64,000 nt of DNA, from assembly GCF_009828015.1 (NCBI RefSeq), contig NZ_WTYG01000003.1:248001-312000 (forward strand). The letters run 5' to 3'. This DNA is from Qipengyuania citrea. Lineage in GTDB: Bacteria > Pseudomonadota > Alphaproteobacteria > Sphingomonadales > Sphingomonadaceae. Under the pieces are notes generated by a model. That model saw only the letters and a program-made list of their open reading frames with translations, had not been told where the DNA came from and did no database searches. Of the stretch, positions 1 through 8,824 are shown piece after piece. How positions within the stretch are numbered: position 1 is the stretch's first letter; every line of letters starts with the position of its first letter. A program made the position numbers and the translations under genes.

Positions 1-397
<397 letters not shown>

Positions 398-458
398 GGG
401 GGATCCTTTCGATCGTTGGCCCGACCGATATCGCCCCAGCGCCCCAGAATTAGAAATT

Positions 459-482
459 ATTATCTCTCATAGATATGATAAT
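459..482. promoter_or_regulatory. candidate LysR operator in divergent promoter
   Basis: A nested perfect palindrome lies in an AT-rich patch between two divergent starts: ATTATC at 459-464 pairs with GATAAT at 477-482, and inside it TATCT (461-465) pairs with AGATA (471-475). This dyad matches the general form of LysR-type boxes. It ends 8 bp before the ATG of the lysR gene, as expected for an autoregulatory site. Binding is inferred only. Confidence 0.5.
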
Positions 483-490
483 ACAGAATT

Positions 491-1387
491 ATGAGAGAAC
501 TCAATTCGCTATGGCTGAAGTCCTTCACCGTGCTGTGCGAGGAACGTCATTTCACGCGCGCGGCCGAGCGGCTCAACATGACCCAGCCGGGCATGTCGCA
601 GCATATCGCCAAGCTCGAGCAGCAATTGGGCGTGCCGCTTGTCGAACGCGACGCGCCGGGTTTCGCACTTACCGATGCGGGCGAGAAGACGCTCGCCATG
701 GCGCGCATGCGGTGGCGCGAGGAACGCGACTTCCTCGACAGTCTCGATGGTGACGATGAAGATCGCGGCACGATCAGCGTGGCGAGTTCGGGCAGTTTCG
801 CAATGCTGCTCTATCCCGCACTGATGGACTGGATGGCTCAGGCGCCCGGCATTTCCGCCCGCCTCACGGCAGCGCCGGAGGACAGCATTGTCGCAGGAGT
901 GCTGTCGGGCAGCTACGATGTCGGCGTGATAGCGGGGGCCCCGCGCCATCCCCGGCTGGCCGCGGAATATCTGGGCGCCGAACCGCTCGATCTGATCCTG
1001 CCGCGTGAATGGGCCGGGCGCCTGCCCGGTTTCGACCAGTTGCAGTCGCTCGGCTTTATCCGGCACCCGGATGCCGCGGCCTATGCCGATGCGGTGCTGG
1101 GGGCGAACTTCGCCAAGGACTATCGCGGTACGGACCGGCTGCAGGTGCGCAGCTTCGTCAACCAGATCGGGCAGATCCCCGAACCGGTTGCCAGGGGCCT
1201 CGGTTATGCGATCCTGCCTCGCAGCGGGATTCTCGCTTACCCGGCGCGGGAAAAACTGGCGACCGCGCAGTTTGCGCAGCCCAGCTTCCTCGAACTGCAT
1301 CTGGTGGAATTGAAGCGAAGGCGCCGCTCCGCACGAATTGAAAAGCTGGCGGGCTTGATCCGGAAAGAGGCGGGAAAGCTCGCCTGA
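491..1387 (+). CDS. LysR-family transcriptional regulator
   Basis: A 298-residue protein of standard LysR length. The N-terminal winged helix-turn-helix (about residues 5-65) contains the family signature F-T-R-A-A-E-R-L-x-M-T-Q-P-G-M-S-Q-H-I-A followed by the linker helix and T-D-A-G-E. The rest (about 90-295) is the periplasmic-binding-like effector domain. It is divergent from the VOC gene at 397, the usual arrangement for a LysR regulator and its target, with a palindrome between them. The effector is unknown; the VOC gene is the most likely regulated gene. Confidence 0.9.
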   Translation: MRELNSLWLKSFTVLCEERHFTRAAERLNMTQPGMSQHIAKLEQQLGVPLVERDAPGFALTDAGEKTLAMARMRWREERDFLDSLDGDDEDRGTISVASSGSFAMLLYPALMDWMAQAPGISARLTAAPEDSIVAGVLSGSYDVGVIAGAPRHPRLAAEYLGAEPLDLILPREWAGRLPGFDQLQSLGFIRHPDAAAYADAVLGANFAKDYRGTDRLQVRSFVNQIGQIPEPVARGLGYAILPRSGILAYPAREKLATAQFAQPSFLELHLVELKRRRRSARIEKLAGLIRKEAGKLA

Positions 1388-1425
1388 CGCGCGCTCGGCT
1401 ATCCAGCGCCACCTTCCCCCCGCGC

Positions 1426-2019
1426 TCAGTCGCGGCGATAGACCAGCACCAGATTGTTCGCGGGCATGGCGCAGCGCGCCGTGCGGGTCATGCCGTGACC
1501 GGCAGCGAGCCGGTCGAGATCGGCGGTCGAGCGCAGGCCCCAGGCCGGGTCGCGCTGGCGCAGCGACTGGTCGAAGGCATGGTTGGAAGCCGCGGTCTCG
1601 ACATCCGGCTCGACAAAGGGGCCGTAGAGCACGAGCGGCGCGCCGGATCCCAGCACGCGCCCCGCCCCCGCAAACAGCCCGACCGCCGCGTCCCACGGGC
1701 TGATATGCACCATGTTCACGCACAGCAGCGCATCAGCACTCACGATCGGCCAATCGGGCGCTGCAGCGTCGAGCGCGGTCGCCGGACGCAGGTTGGCCAG
1801 CCGCGCTTCCGCCGCCCAGGCATCGACCGAGGCCAGCGCCTCGGCATCGCGATCGCTCGGCTGCCAGTCGAGCGCGGGAAAGCGGCGTGCCATGAACACC
1901 GCGTGCTCGCCGCTGCCGCTGGCGATCTCGAGCACGGTCCCGCTGGCGGGCAGCTCGCGCGCCAGCACTTCGGCCAGCGGCTGCGAATTGCGCGCGGTAG
2001 CGGGCGCGTGGCGTTTCAA
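1426..2019 (-). CDS. DUF938 family SAM-dependent methyltransferase-like protein
   Basis: A 197-residue protein with a class I methyltransferase core: motif I is V-L-E-I-A-S-G-S-G-E-H-A at about residues 30-41, followed by the acidic strand Q-P-S-D-R-D and the N-M-V-H-I-S-P-W segment typical of DUF938. These proteins are predicted to use S-adenosylmethionine, but the acceptor is unknown. Its ATG overlaps the stop of the upstream acyl-CoA ligase by 4 bp (2016-2019), so the two are translationally coupled and it is the last gene of the minus-strand run that begins at dgt. Confidence 0.85.
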   Translation of the reverse strand: MKRHAPATARNSQPLAEVLARELPASGTVLEIASGSGEHAVFMARRFPALDWQPSDRDAEALASVDAWAAEARLANLRPATALDAAAPDWPIVSADALLCVNMVHISPWDAAVGLFAGAGRVLGSGAPLVLYGPFVEPDVETAASNHAFDQSLRQRDPAWGLRSTADLDRLAAGHGMTRTARCAMPANNLVLVYRRD

Positions 2020-3566
2020 TTGACCTGCCTGTCGCGCCCTTCCCAGAACGGCGCACGCAATTCGCGGCGCAGGATCTTGCCGCTGGGGTTGCGCGGCATC
2101 GCATCGATCACCTCGACCGTCTTGGGGACCTTGAACCCGGCCAGCCGCTCGCGCGTGAAGGCGATGATGTCATCGGGATCGACCGTGGTCCCCGGCTTGG
2201 GCACCACGCAGGCCTTGACCGCTTCGCCCCAGGTTTCGTCGGGCACGCCGATCACCGCCACCTCGCTCACGGCCGGATGACCGTAGATCGCGCTTTCGAC
2301 CTGCGCGGGGTAGACGTTCTCGCCGCCCGAGATGATCATGTCCTTGATCCGGTCCTGGATATAGACGTAGCCGTCCTCGTCCATATAGGCGGCATCGCCG
2401 GTGTGCATCCAGCCGTCCTTCAGCGCGCCGCGCGTGGCATCGGGCAGGTTCCAGTACCCGATCATGTTCGACGGGCTCTTGCAGATCAGTTCGCCCACTT
2501 CACCGCAGGGCAGTTCGCCGCCGTCCTCGCCGATCACCTTGAGCTCCGCACCCGGTACGGCCTTGCCCGCACTGCGCATGCGCTGGTTGCCGTCGAGCGC
2601 GTGATCCTCGGGTGGGAGCATGGCAATGGTGCCGGTCGTCTCGGTCATGCCGTAGCATTGCAGGAAGCCTGCGCCGGGAATGGTCTGGACCGCCTCGCGC
2701 AGCAGGTCGAGCGGGATCGGCGCGGCGCCATACATGACGTATTTGACCGCCGACATGTCGGTGTCTTTCGCCCGCGGATGCTGCACCACCATTTGCAGCG
2801 CGGCAGGCACGATGAACAGCCGCGTGATGCCCTGTTCGAACGCATCGAGCACCCCTTCGGGAGTAAACTCGGCCTGCACGATGGCGCGGATGCCGGCAGC
2901 GATCGCCATGATCCCCAGCCCGGTCCCGCCGATATGCGCGCAGGGCATGCAGATGAGGATCGCCTCGTCCTCGTCCCAGCTCGACCACGGCTGCGCCGCT
3001 TCCTCGGCGGGCAGGCGCAGCGAGAACAGATTGGCGTTGGTCAGCACCGCGCCCTTGGGATTGCCCGTTGTGCCTGAGGTATAGAGCTGCAGCACGGCAT
3101 CGTCGGCCCCGGCGGCGGCGAAATCGCCCGGCTGGGCAGCGGCGATCTCGGCCCTGGCGGTCGGCGTGTCGACGATCGGCGGCGCGGCATCCATCTGGCC
3201 GCAGGCCTTGTCCGCCAGTTCGCCGAACCCCTCGTCGATGAACAGCAGCTTCGCGCCGGTGTCGCCGAGGATATAGGCGATTTCGGGAGCGGCGAGACGC
3301 CAGCCGATCGGCACCATGACGATCCCCAGCCGCGCGGCCGAATAGAACAGTTCGAAATAGTGGCGCGCGTTCTTGCCCAGCCAGGCGATCCGGTCGCCTT
3401 TTTCCAGTCCGCGCGCGCGGAGCATAGCCACGATCTTGCGCGAACGATCCTCGAGCTCGGCAAAGGTCAGCGCGCTGCCTTCCTGCTCGAGCGCGACCTG
3501 ATCGGGTTTTTCCTTCGCCCAGTGCCTGATGAGCTCATCGAAGGTGAGCTTTTCGTGTTCTGCCAT
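2016..3566 (-). CDS. acyl-CoA synthetase (AMP-forming, FadD/long-chain type)
   Basis: A 516-residue ANL-superfamily adenylating enzyme that would activate a carboxylic acid via acyl-AMP to acyl-CoA in the cytoplasm. The P-loop-like AMP motif L-Y-T-S-G-T-T-G-N-P-K-G is at about 161-172. The Y-G-M-T-E-T-T-G and H-T-G-D motifs follow, then the hinge/C-terminal block D-R-I-K-D-M-I-I-S-G-G-E-N-V-Y-P and the catalytic lysine context P-R-N-P-S-G-K-I near the C-terminus. Length is normal. The chain length of the substrate cannot be told. It lies 77 bp downstream of the ABA4-like gene, with a perfect 8-bp-arm palindrome in that gap, and overlaps DUF938. Confidence 0.92.
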   Translation of the reverse strand: MAEHEKLTFDELIRHWAKEKPDQVALEQEGSALTFAELEDRSRKIVAMLRARGLEKGDRIAWLGKNARHYFELFYSAARLGIVMVPIGWRLAAPEIAYILGDTGAKLLFIDEGFGELADKACGQMDAAPPIVDTPTARAEIAAAQPGDFAAAGADDAVLQLYTSGTTGNPKGAVLTNANLFSLRLPAEEAAQPWSSWDEDEAILICMPCAHIGGTGLGIMAIAAGIRAIVQAEFTPEGVLDAFEQGITRLFIVPAALQMVVQHPRAKDTDMSAVKYVMYGAAPIPLDLLREAVQTIPGAGFLQCYGMTETTGTIAMLPPEDHALDGNQRMRSAGKAVPGAELKVIGEDGGELPCGEVGELICKSPSNMIGYWNLPDATRGALKDGWMHTGDAAYMDEDGYVYIQDRIKDMIISGGENVYPAQVESAIYGHPAVSEVAVIGVPDETWGEAVKACVVPKPGTTVDPDDIIAFTRERLAGFKVPKTVEVIDAMPRNPSGKILRRELRAPFWEGRDRQVN

Positions 3567-3611
3567 AGATCCTCTCCGCTGTTTTCAGCAGTTGGGGTCA
3601 TCATGGCAGAT

Positions 3612-3630
3612 GGGTTGCGTTGCGCAACCC
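3612..3630. promoter_or_regulatory. 8-3-8 palindrome upstream of acyl-CoA ligase
   Basis: GGGTTGCG (3612-3619) and CGCAACCC (3623-3630) form a perfect inverted repeat with a 3-bp centre, 46 bp upstream of the acyl-CoA ligase ATG on the minus strand. Its core GTTGCG-N3-CGCAAC resembles the palindrome upstream of the tonB-like gene (34141-34155). It may be a repressor operator; the cognate regulator is not identifiable. Confidence 0.45.
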
Positions 3631-3643
3631 GATTCGCCGCGTC

Positions 3644-4099
3644 CTATTGCCAGCGCCCGCCGGCCCGCGCCCGCCGCTCGCGGATGGCCAGCCACAGCAA
3701 CAGTCCCAGCGGCCCCGCCATGAAGGTGGCGAACAGGATCGGCGCCTGGATCCAGCGCGAAAAGCCTTTCGCATCCGCATCGCGCGCGATCCACAATCCG
3801 GCGAACATGTCGAAAGCGAGATAGTGGATCCATCCGATCGTCGCCCCGCCGTCGCTGGCGAAGATGCCGCGGACGCCTTCGATGCTGGTGAAATCGGCGG
3901 GCGCATCGCCGCCGCCCGCAGCGAGTGCGCCGGTCAGGATACCGATCAGTCCGGCGCTATAGGCCAGGCACAGCAGACCCACGCCGGCATAGAGCACCGC
4001 TGCGAGCAATGCGGGCCAGCGCGGCAAGAGGATAAGCCCCGCCCACATCACCATGGCGAGCAGGTTTGCCGTACCGAATACCGTTTCCCATGTCATCAC
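3644..4099 (-). CDS. ABA4-like family membrane protein (DUF4281)
   Basis: A 151-residue hydrophobic protein with about four membrane segments (about residues 8-25, 30-58, 88-105 and 120-140). The loop W-I-H-Y-L-A-F-D-M-F-A-G-L-W-I-A-R-D and the end G-P-x-G-L-L-x-W-L match the ABA4/DUF4281 family. The plant member is needed for neoxanthin formation; bacterial members are uncharacterised. In a likely carotenoid-producing sphingomonad a role with carotenoids is conceivable, but no carotenoid gene is adjacent. Its ATG overlaps the upstream NAD(P)-binding gene by 4 bp, so it is translationally coupled to it. Confidence 0.8.
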   Translation of the reverse strand: MMTWETVFGTANLLAMVMWAGLILLPRWPALLAAVLYAGVGLLCLAYSAGLIGILTGALAAGGGDAPADFTSIEGVRGIFASDGGATIGWIHYLAFDMFAGLWIARDADAKGFSRWIQAPILFATFMAGPLGLLLWLAIRERRARAGGRWQ

Positions 4100-4800
4100 A
4101 GCGCCTCACGTCCCAGTTGCGGCAGCGTCCGGGCGGCGGCCCGGATCGCGTCATTGTCATGTACGAACCGGCCGCGCGCCGCGCGTTTGGCCAGCGCCAG
4201 CGCAGCCTGCGCGACGATCTCGGCCTTGATCCCGCGATACTGGCGCAGCCTGCCGTGCAATAGCAGATTTGCCAAGGGCGCAGCAGCGATCCCCAACCGC
4301 TCGGCAGGCCGCCGGTCTTCCTCCGCACGCGTGCCGCGCAGCAGGCCGGGACGCAGGATATCGAGTCGCGCGAAACCGACCTTCGCCAGTTCGCGCTCGG
4401 TCTCGCCCTTCACGCGGAGGTAGAAGGCCCGGGCGTGCGGATCGGCGCCGACCGAACTGACATGGACGAAACGTGCGACCCCGAGGCGCTGCGCGGTCCG
4501 CGCGGTGTCCATCACCAGATCGCGATCGACCGCGCGAAACGCGGCCTCGTCGGCACCGGCCTTCTTCCACGTCGTGCCCACCGCGCAAATGATCGCGGTC
4601 GGCCTGACCGCTTCGATCACGTCGCCCCAATTGGCGGGATCGGCGACGAACAGTTCCATCTGGATACCGCGCGGCAATTGCGTCTCGCGCCGGGCAATCC
4701 CGGTCAGGCGCACATCCTCGCGCCCCACGCATTGCGCCATCACCCCCGCGCCGATCAGCCCGGTGGCCCCGATGAGGCCGATCCGCACCGCGTCAGACAT
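4096..4800 (-). CDS. NAD(P)-binding protein (atypical SDR, HTATIP2-like)
   Basis: Using the ATG at 4800 (MSDAVRIGLIGATGLIG) gives 234 residues; a longer reading from 4827 adds nine residues without family support. The N-terminal Rossmann motif G-A-T-G-L-I-G at about residues 10-16 binds the dinucleotide. S-S-V-G-A and the Y-L-R-V-K-G-E-T-E segment (Y-x3-K) follow the atypical extended SDR pattern. Members are oxidoreductase-like or regulatory; no substrate is predictable. The start overlaps the stop of dgt by 8 bp and its end overlaps the ABA4-like gene by 4 bp, so dgt, this gene and the ABA4-like gene look like one transcript. Confidence 0.85.
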   Translation of the reverse strand: MSDAVRIGLIGATGLIGAGVMAQCVGREDVRLTGIARRETQLPRGIQMELFVADPANWGDVIEAVRPTAIICAVGTTWKKAGADEAAFRAVDRDLVMDTARTAQRLGVARFVHVSSVGADPHARAFYLRVKGETERELAKVGFARLDILRPGLLRGTRAEEDRRPAERLGIAAAPLANLLLHGRLRQYRGIKAEIVAQAALALAKRAARGRFVHDNDAIRAAARTLPQLGREAL

Positions 4801-5953
4801 TGCTGAGCCCTTCGGGCATGCTGCCATAGATGCGGGCGCATTGGGTGATGGCGAAGCGATCGGTCATCCCGGCGATGAAATCGGCGATATGGCGGCTGCG
4901 CTGCGGTTCGCTTTCGGGCAGGCTCACACGCCATTCCTCGGGCATGGTGGCCGGATCCCGGTGGTAGGCGGCGAACAGGCGCGAGATGACGTCATGCGCG
5001 CGCCGGGCCGTTTCCATCTGTTCCTCGTGGTAATACAGCCGGTCGTACATGAAGCGCTTGAGCACGCGTTCATGCTCGCGCATCGCGGGCGAGAAAGCCG
5101 CCAGCTGGCGCCCTGCCGCGCGGACTTCGGCGGCGCTGCCGACGCCCTTCACCTGCTCGCGCGTATGCATCAGCAGGTCGGTGACCATCAGCCCGATCTG
5201 CGTGCGCACCAGTTCGCGCAGTTGCCGGTCGCGCGGGGCGTGGGGAAAGCGTTTCTCGACCGCGCGCCACTGGTCGGCCAGCCAGTCGAGCGCGAGCAGG
5301 TCGTCGAGATCGAGGAAGCCCGCGCGCAGGCCATCGTCGATATCGTGATTGTCATAGGCGATATCGTCGGCAATCGCAGCGACCTGCGCCTCGAGCGAGG
5401 GCCAGGTCGACAGCTCGAGCGGGAAAGCCCGGTCGATTTCTTCCAGGGCCCAGCCCGGCGCGGACACGGGCCCATTGTGCTTGGCCAGACCCTCAAGCGT
5501 TTCCCAGGTCAGATTGAGCCCGTCGTGGTCGCAATAGGGGCTTTCCAGCCGCGCCAGCGTGCGCAGGCCATGGGCATTGTGATCGTAACCGCCCGCGCCG
5601 ACCATCGCTTCCTCGAGCGCGGTCTCTCCGGCATGGCCGAAGGGCGGGTGCCCGATGTCGTGCCCCAGGCAGATCGCCTCGGTGAGGTCTTCGTCCAGGC
5701 CCAGCTCGCGCGCCAGCACGCGGCCGATCTGCGCGACCTCGATGCTGTGTGTCAGCCGGGTGCGGTAGTGGTCGCCATCGGGCGCGATGAACACCTGCGT
5801 CTTCGAGCGCAGGCGGCGGAAGGCGATCGAGTGGACGATCCGGTCGCGGTCGCGCTGGAATTCGCTGCGCGGCCCGCGCGTCCCTTCGCGTTCCTCGGGG
5901 AATTCACGGCCGCGGCTGGCGGCGGGATCGGAAGCGTAGGGAGCTCTGTGCAT
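4793..5953 (-). CDS. dgt: deoxyguanosinetriphosphate triphosphohydrolase-like protein
   Basis: A 386-residue HD-domain dNTPase of the type 2 Dgt family, hydrolysing dNTPs to nucleoside and triphosphate. The metal-binding HD pattern is visible: R-L-T-H-S-I-E (H69), L-G-H-D-I-G-H-P-P-F-G-H-A-G-E (H98, D99) and a later D-D-I-A-Y-D. The R-D-R-D-R-I-V-H-S segment before it is also typical. Length is normal for the alphaproteobacterial form. It heads the minus-strand operon with the NAD(P)-binding and ABA4-like genes. Confidence 0.93.
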   Translation of the reverse strand: MHRAPYASDPAASRGREFPEEREGTRGPRSEFQRDRDRIVHSIAFRRLRSKTQVFIAPDGDHYRTRLTHSIEVAQIGRVLARELGLDEDLTEAICLGHDIGHPPFGHAGETALEEAMVGAGGYDHNAHGLRTLARLESPYCDHDGLNLTWETLEGLAKHNGPVSAPGWALEEIDRAFPLELSTWPSLEAQVAAIADDIAYDNHDIDDGLRAGFLDLDDLLALDWLADQWRAVEKRFPHAPRDRQLRELVRTQIGLMVTDLLMHTREQVKGVGSAAEVRAAGRQLAAFSPAMREHERVLKRFMYDRLYYHEEQMETARRAHDVISRLFAAYHRDPATMPEEWRVSLPESEPQRSRHIADFIAGMTDRFAITQCARIYGSMPEGLSNV

Positions 5954-6066
5954 GCGCGCAGAGGCTTAGGTGTTCGCCCGCGGGGCGACAACGTGAACGA
6001 AATGCGAACCCGCGGGGTTTTCGGCAGAATGTGCGAGCGCGGAGCCGGGGCCCCGCGCGGGCGCTG

Positions 6067-6756
6067 TCAGCCGAGGATCCAGTCGGCCGCGGCGCGGCAG
6101 TGGATATCGGTGGAATCGTACACCGGCAGGACATTGGCATCGGTATCGACCACCAGTTCCAGCTCGGTACAGGCCAGCACGATCGCCTGGGCCCCCTGCT
6201 TTTCCTTCATCGTGATGACCGTCTTGAGTGCGCGTTCGGCATCGCGGGTGACGCGGCCCAGCATCAATTCCTTGTAGATGATCCCGTCGACCAGTTCGAC
6301 ATCGCCCGGATCGGGGGGCAGCAGGTCGACCCCGTGCCCGACCAGCCGCTGGCGATAGAAGCTTTCGGTCATCACGAAGCGCGTGCCGAGCAGCGCCGCG
6401 CTCTTGCAGTCGGCGTCTTCCATCGCCTGCCCCACCGCATCGGCGATATGCAGCACCGGGATCGACACGCCTTCGGTCAGCCGGTCGTACACCTTGTGCA
6501 TGGCATTGGCCGCGACGACGAGCGCTTCGGCCCCGGCGCTTTCCAGCCGACGTCCGGATTCGATCAGCGTCGCCGCGATCGCATCCCAGTCGTCGGCATT
6601 TTTCGCCGCCGCAATGGGTGCGTAATCAAGGCTTTCGATGAGCAGCGGCGGACTGGCCATCGGCGCCGACCGCTTCTGCACGAACTTGTTGATGCGTTCG
6701 TAATAGGCGCGGGTCGAGATCCAGCTCATACCCCCGATAATGCCGAGCTTGCGCAA
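6067..6756 (-). CDS. aspartate/glutamate racemase family protein
   Basis: A 229-residue Asp/Glu racemase superfamily protein with the N-terminal G-I-I-G-G-M-S-W pattern of the YgeA-like branch. The second catalytic residue is present in V-L-A-C-T-E-L-E (C196). The position of the first catalytic residue, in A-A-N-A-M-H-K, is Ala83, where Cys is usual and Thr occurs in the E. coli broad-specificity racemase. One of the two acid/base residues is therefore missing. The start is a TTG at 6756; there is an AGGGA-like site upstream. It could be a racemase with altered stereospecific activity or a non-racemising homologue. Confidence 0.85.
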   Translation of the reverse strand: MRKLGIIGGMSWISTRAYYERINKFVQKRSAPMASPPLLIESLDYAPIAAAKNADDWDAIAATLIESGRRLESAGAEALVVAANAMHKVYDRLTEGVSIPVLHIADAVGQAMEDADCKSAALLGTRFVMTESFYRQRLVGHGVDLLPPDPGDVELVDGIIYKELMLGRVTRDAERALKTVITMKEKQGAQAIVLACTELELVVDTDANVLPVYDSTDIHCRAAADWILG

Positions 6757-6830
6757 GCGTCTGTCCCTTTTTCACCCTGATAACCAGCGACCGCGGTTGG
6801 CCCGCGTATCGAGGGCTTACAACGGGCGGG

Positions 6831-7811
6831 TCATACGCCGGTTCCGTCTTGCGGCGTATCTCGCGAAGACAGCGTCCGGGCAAGCCATTGTTGCAGATCG
6901 GCAGCGCTGCGCTCGGGGGCTTCTTCCATCGGCAGGTGGCCGATCCCGGGATAGGCGGCCAGCGTCGCATCGGGCAGGTGATCCATGTACCAGCCCGCCG
7001 CTTCGTAGGGGATCAGCTTGTCCTCTTCGCCCCACATGACCAGCGTCGGCACATCGGTTTGGGCAACCTGCTCGGCCGAGAAGGCGCTGCGCGGGGTCGA
7101 GAAACGCGCGCGCGTGGCATCGCGGTTGCCGGGGTAGCGCGCCAGTTCCCAGTAGCGGTCAACCGCTTCACCGGTGACGATCTTCTGGTTGGAGACGCTT
7201 TGCGACAGGCTGCGTTCGACCAGCGAGCGCGGCAGGACCTGGCTCATCACGCTGCCCACGCCGGGCATTGCAGCCAGCTTGAAGGCGATATTGCCATCGG
7301 CATCGCGCTCGATCGGGGCCCCGCTGGCATCGACGAGGACGAGCCCGTCGAGCCGCTCCGGACTGGCGATGGCATATTGCATGGCGATCGCACCGCCCAT
7401 CGAATTGCCCGCAAGCACGAACCGCTCGACCCCCAGAGCATCGACGACCGCATCGATATCGCCGGCAAAGGCTTCGATGCTGTAGTCGGCATCGGCAGCG
7501 GGGCCGGTCAGCCCGTGACCGCGCTGGTCGAACCGGACCACGCGGAAATCCGCGCTCAGCGCATCGGTCCATGCCTGCCACGTATGCAGATCGGCGTTGG
7601 ATCCGTGCAGCAGTACGATAGCGGGTGCATCGCGCGGGCCTTCGTCGCGGACATGGACCTGCCGGCCATCCCCGACCGCGAGCATGCGCGACGGGGCGGC
7701 CCCGTATTTCGCCTGCATTTCGGCCGGGTCGGTGTCGGGCACGCGCAGGATGAAGAACGCGGCCAGAAGGACGAGCGCCAGAGCGCCCAGAATGCGCCAG
7801 AACCATTTCAC
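6831..7811 (-). CDS. membrane-anchored alpha/beta hydrolase
   Basis: A 326-residue alpha/beta hydrolase with one N-terminal membrane segment (about residues 5-23, no clear cleavage site), so it probably faces the periplasm. The oxyanion motif L-L-H-G-S-N-A-D is at about 67-74, the nucleophile elbow G-N-S-M-G-G at 135-140 (S137), an acid in M-W-G-E-E-D-K and the catalytic His in G-I-G-H-L-P-M. The triad is complete. Its ATG overlaps the stop of the diheme cytochrome gene by 4 bp, tying it to the beta-helix/cytochrome pair. Substrate unknown. Confidence 0.88.
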   Translation of the reverse strand: MKWFWRILGALALVLLAAFFILRVPDTDPAEMQAKYGAAPSRMLAVGDGRQVHVRDEGPRDAPAIVLLHGSNADLHTWQAWTDALSADFRVVRFDQRGHGLTGPAADADYSIEAFAGDIDAVVDALGVERFVLAGNSMGGAIAMQYAIASPERLDGLVLVDASGAPIERDADGNIAFKLAAMPGVGSVMSQVLPRSLVERSLSQSVSNQKIVTGEAVDRYWELARYPGNRDATRARFSTPRSAFSAEQVAQTDVPTLVMWGEEDKLIPYEAAGWYMDHLPDATLAAYPGIGHLPMEEAPERSAADLQQWLARTLSSRDTPQDGTGV

Positions 7812-8824
7812 GGTGCCATCTCCTCGATCCAGCGGCGCACGATGGTGAGTCCTTCTTCATCAACCGTCGCCTTGCCCAGTTCGGGCATCGCCACGCCGGG
7901 TTCCGGGCTTGCCATGCGATAGGTGAGGATCGACGCGTCGGGCGATCCGGGCACGATATCGAACAGATGGCCACCCGCCCCGCGCCCGGCCGCCACGGGT
8001 CGCTTGCCGATCCCCAGCGCCTCGGGTGCCTGCTGCTCCCACCTCAGGTCGAGCCCGCTGTTCGAGGCGGTCGCGCCGGGCTGATGGCAATGCGCGCAGT
8101 TCACTTCGAGATAGGCGCGCGCAGCGGCGGTCAGCGGCGCGCTTTCACGCGCCTCCCACAGTGGCAACTGGTCGGCATCCTGCGGCATGGTATCGAGATG
8201 CCCGTCCGCGACCATCCGGCTCAACCAGGCGTGCGACAGATTACGCGCCTTGGGGCCTATGGGCACCACTTCACCGCTCAGCCCGTGACATTCCTTGCAC
8301 TGGTTCTTGTTGGGGACGCGGTAACTGATCGCCTGCCCTGCCGGAGTGGTCAGGGCGATCCGCGCGCCGACCACTGCCAGCTGCGCATCGGTCTGCGCCT
8401 CGTTCCACAGATAGGGCAACGCCAGCCAGCCGTCGGCGCGGTGCAGCAGCACGCGTGTTTCGATCAGCCGCCGTTCGCTGCCCTCGCCGAAGGCAAAGGT
8501 CTTGATCAGCGCCGTACCCACCGGCAGATCGAGCAGGCCTTCACCCTGCGCGCCGAACTGCGTGCCCGCTGCGCGGTAGACAAACCGCAGTTTCTCAGCG
8601 CCATCGGAATAGAGCGGCGTGTTCAGGCGATATGGATGGACCCCGGCCACGGGCAACTGCGCGCCTGCGTCGTCGAAGAACCCGTAGTCCGACAGCAGCC
8701 GCGGCATGCCATCGCCCATGATCGCGGCATCGTTGACGGCTGCCTGCTGCGGCGGGGCCGCCCGCGCGATCATCGCGCCCGAGAGCGCTGCGACCGCACA
8801 GGCAAGCCATCCGAAGGATTTCAT
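7808..8824 (-). CDS. SO2930-type diheme c-type cytochrome
   Basis: A 338-residue exported protein. The signal peptide MKSFGWLACAVAALSGAM is cleaved probably after an A-R-A site near residue 22. There are two heme c motifs: C-K-E-C-H at 176-180 and C-A-H-C-H at 243-247. The body matches the family annotated as SO2930-type diheme cytochromes, usually encoded next to a parallel beta-helix protein, exactly as here. The start at 8824 overlaps the stop of the beta-helix gene (ATGA). It is presumably a periplasmic electron-transfer component, but its redox partner is unknown. Confidence 0.88.
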   Translation of the reverse strand: MKSFGWLACAVAALSGAMIARAAPPQQAAVNDAAIMGDGMPRLLSDYGFFDDAGAQLPVAGVHPYRLNTPLYSDGAEKLRFVYRAAGTQFGAQGEGLLDLPVGTALIKTFAFGEGSERRLIETRVLLHRADGWLALPYLWNEAQTDAQLAVVGARIALTTPAGQAISYRVPNKNQCKECHGLSGEVVPIGPKARNLSHAWLSRMVADGHLDTMPQDADQLPLWEARESAPLTAAARAYLEVNCAHCHQPGATASNSGLDLRWEQQAPEALGIGKRPVAAGRGAGGHLFDIVPGSPDASILTYRMASPEPGVAMPELGKATVDEEGLTIVRRWIEEMAP

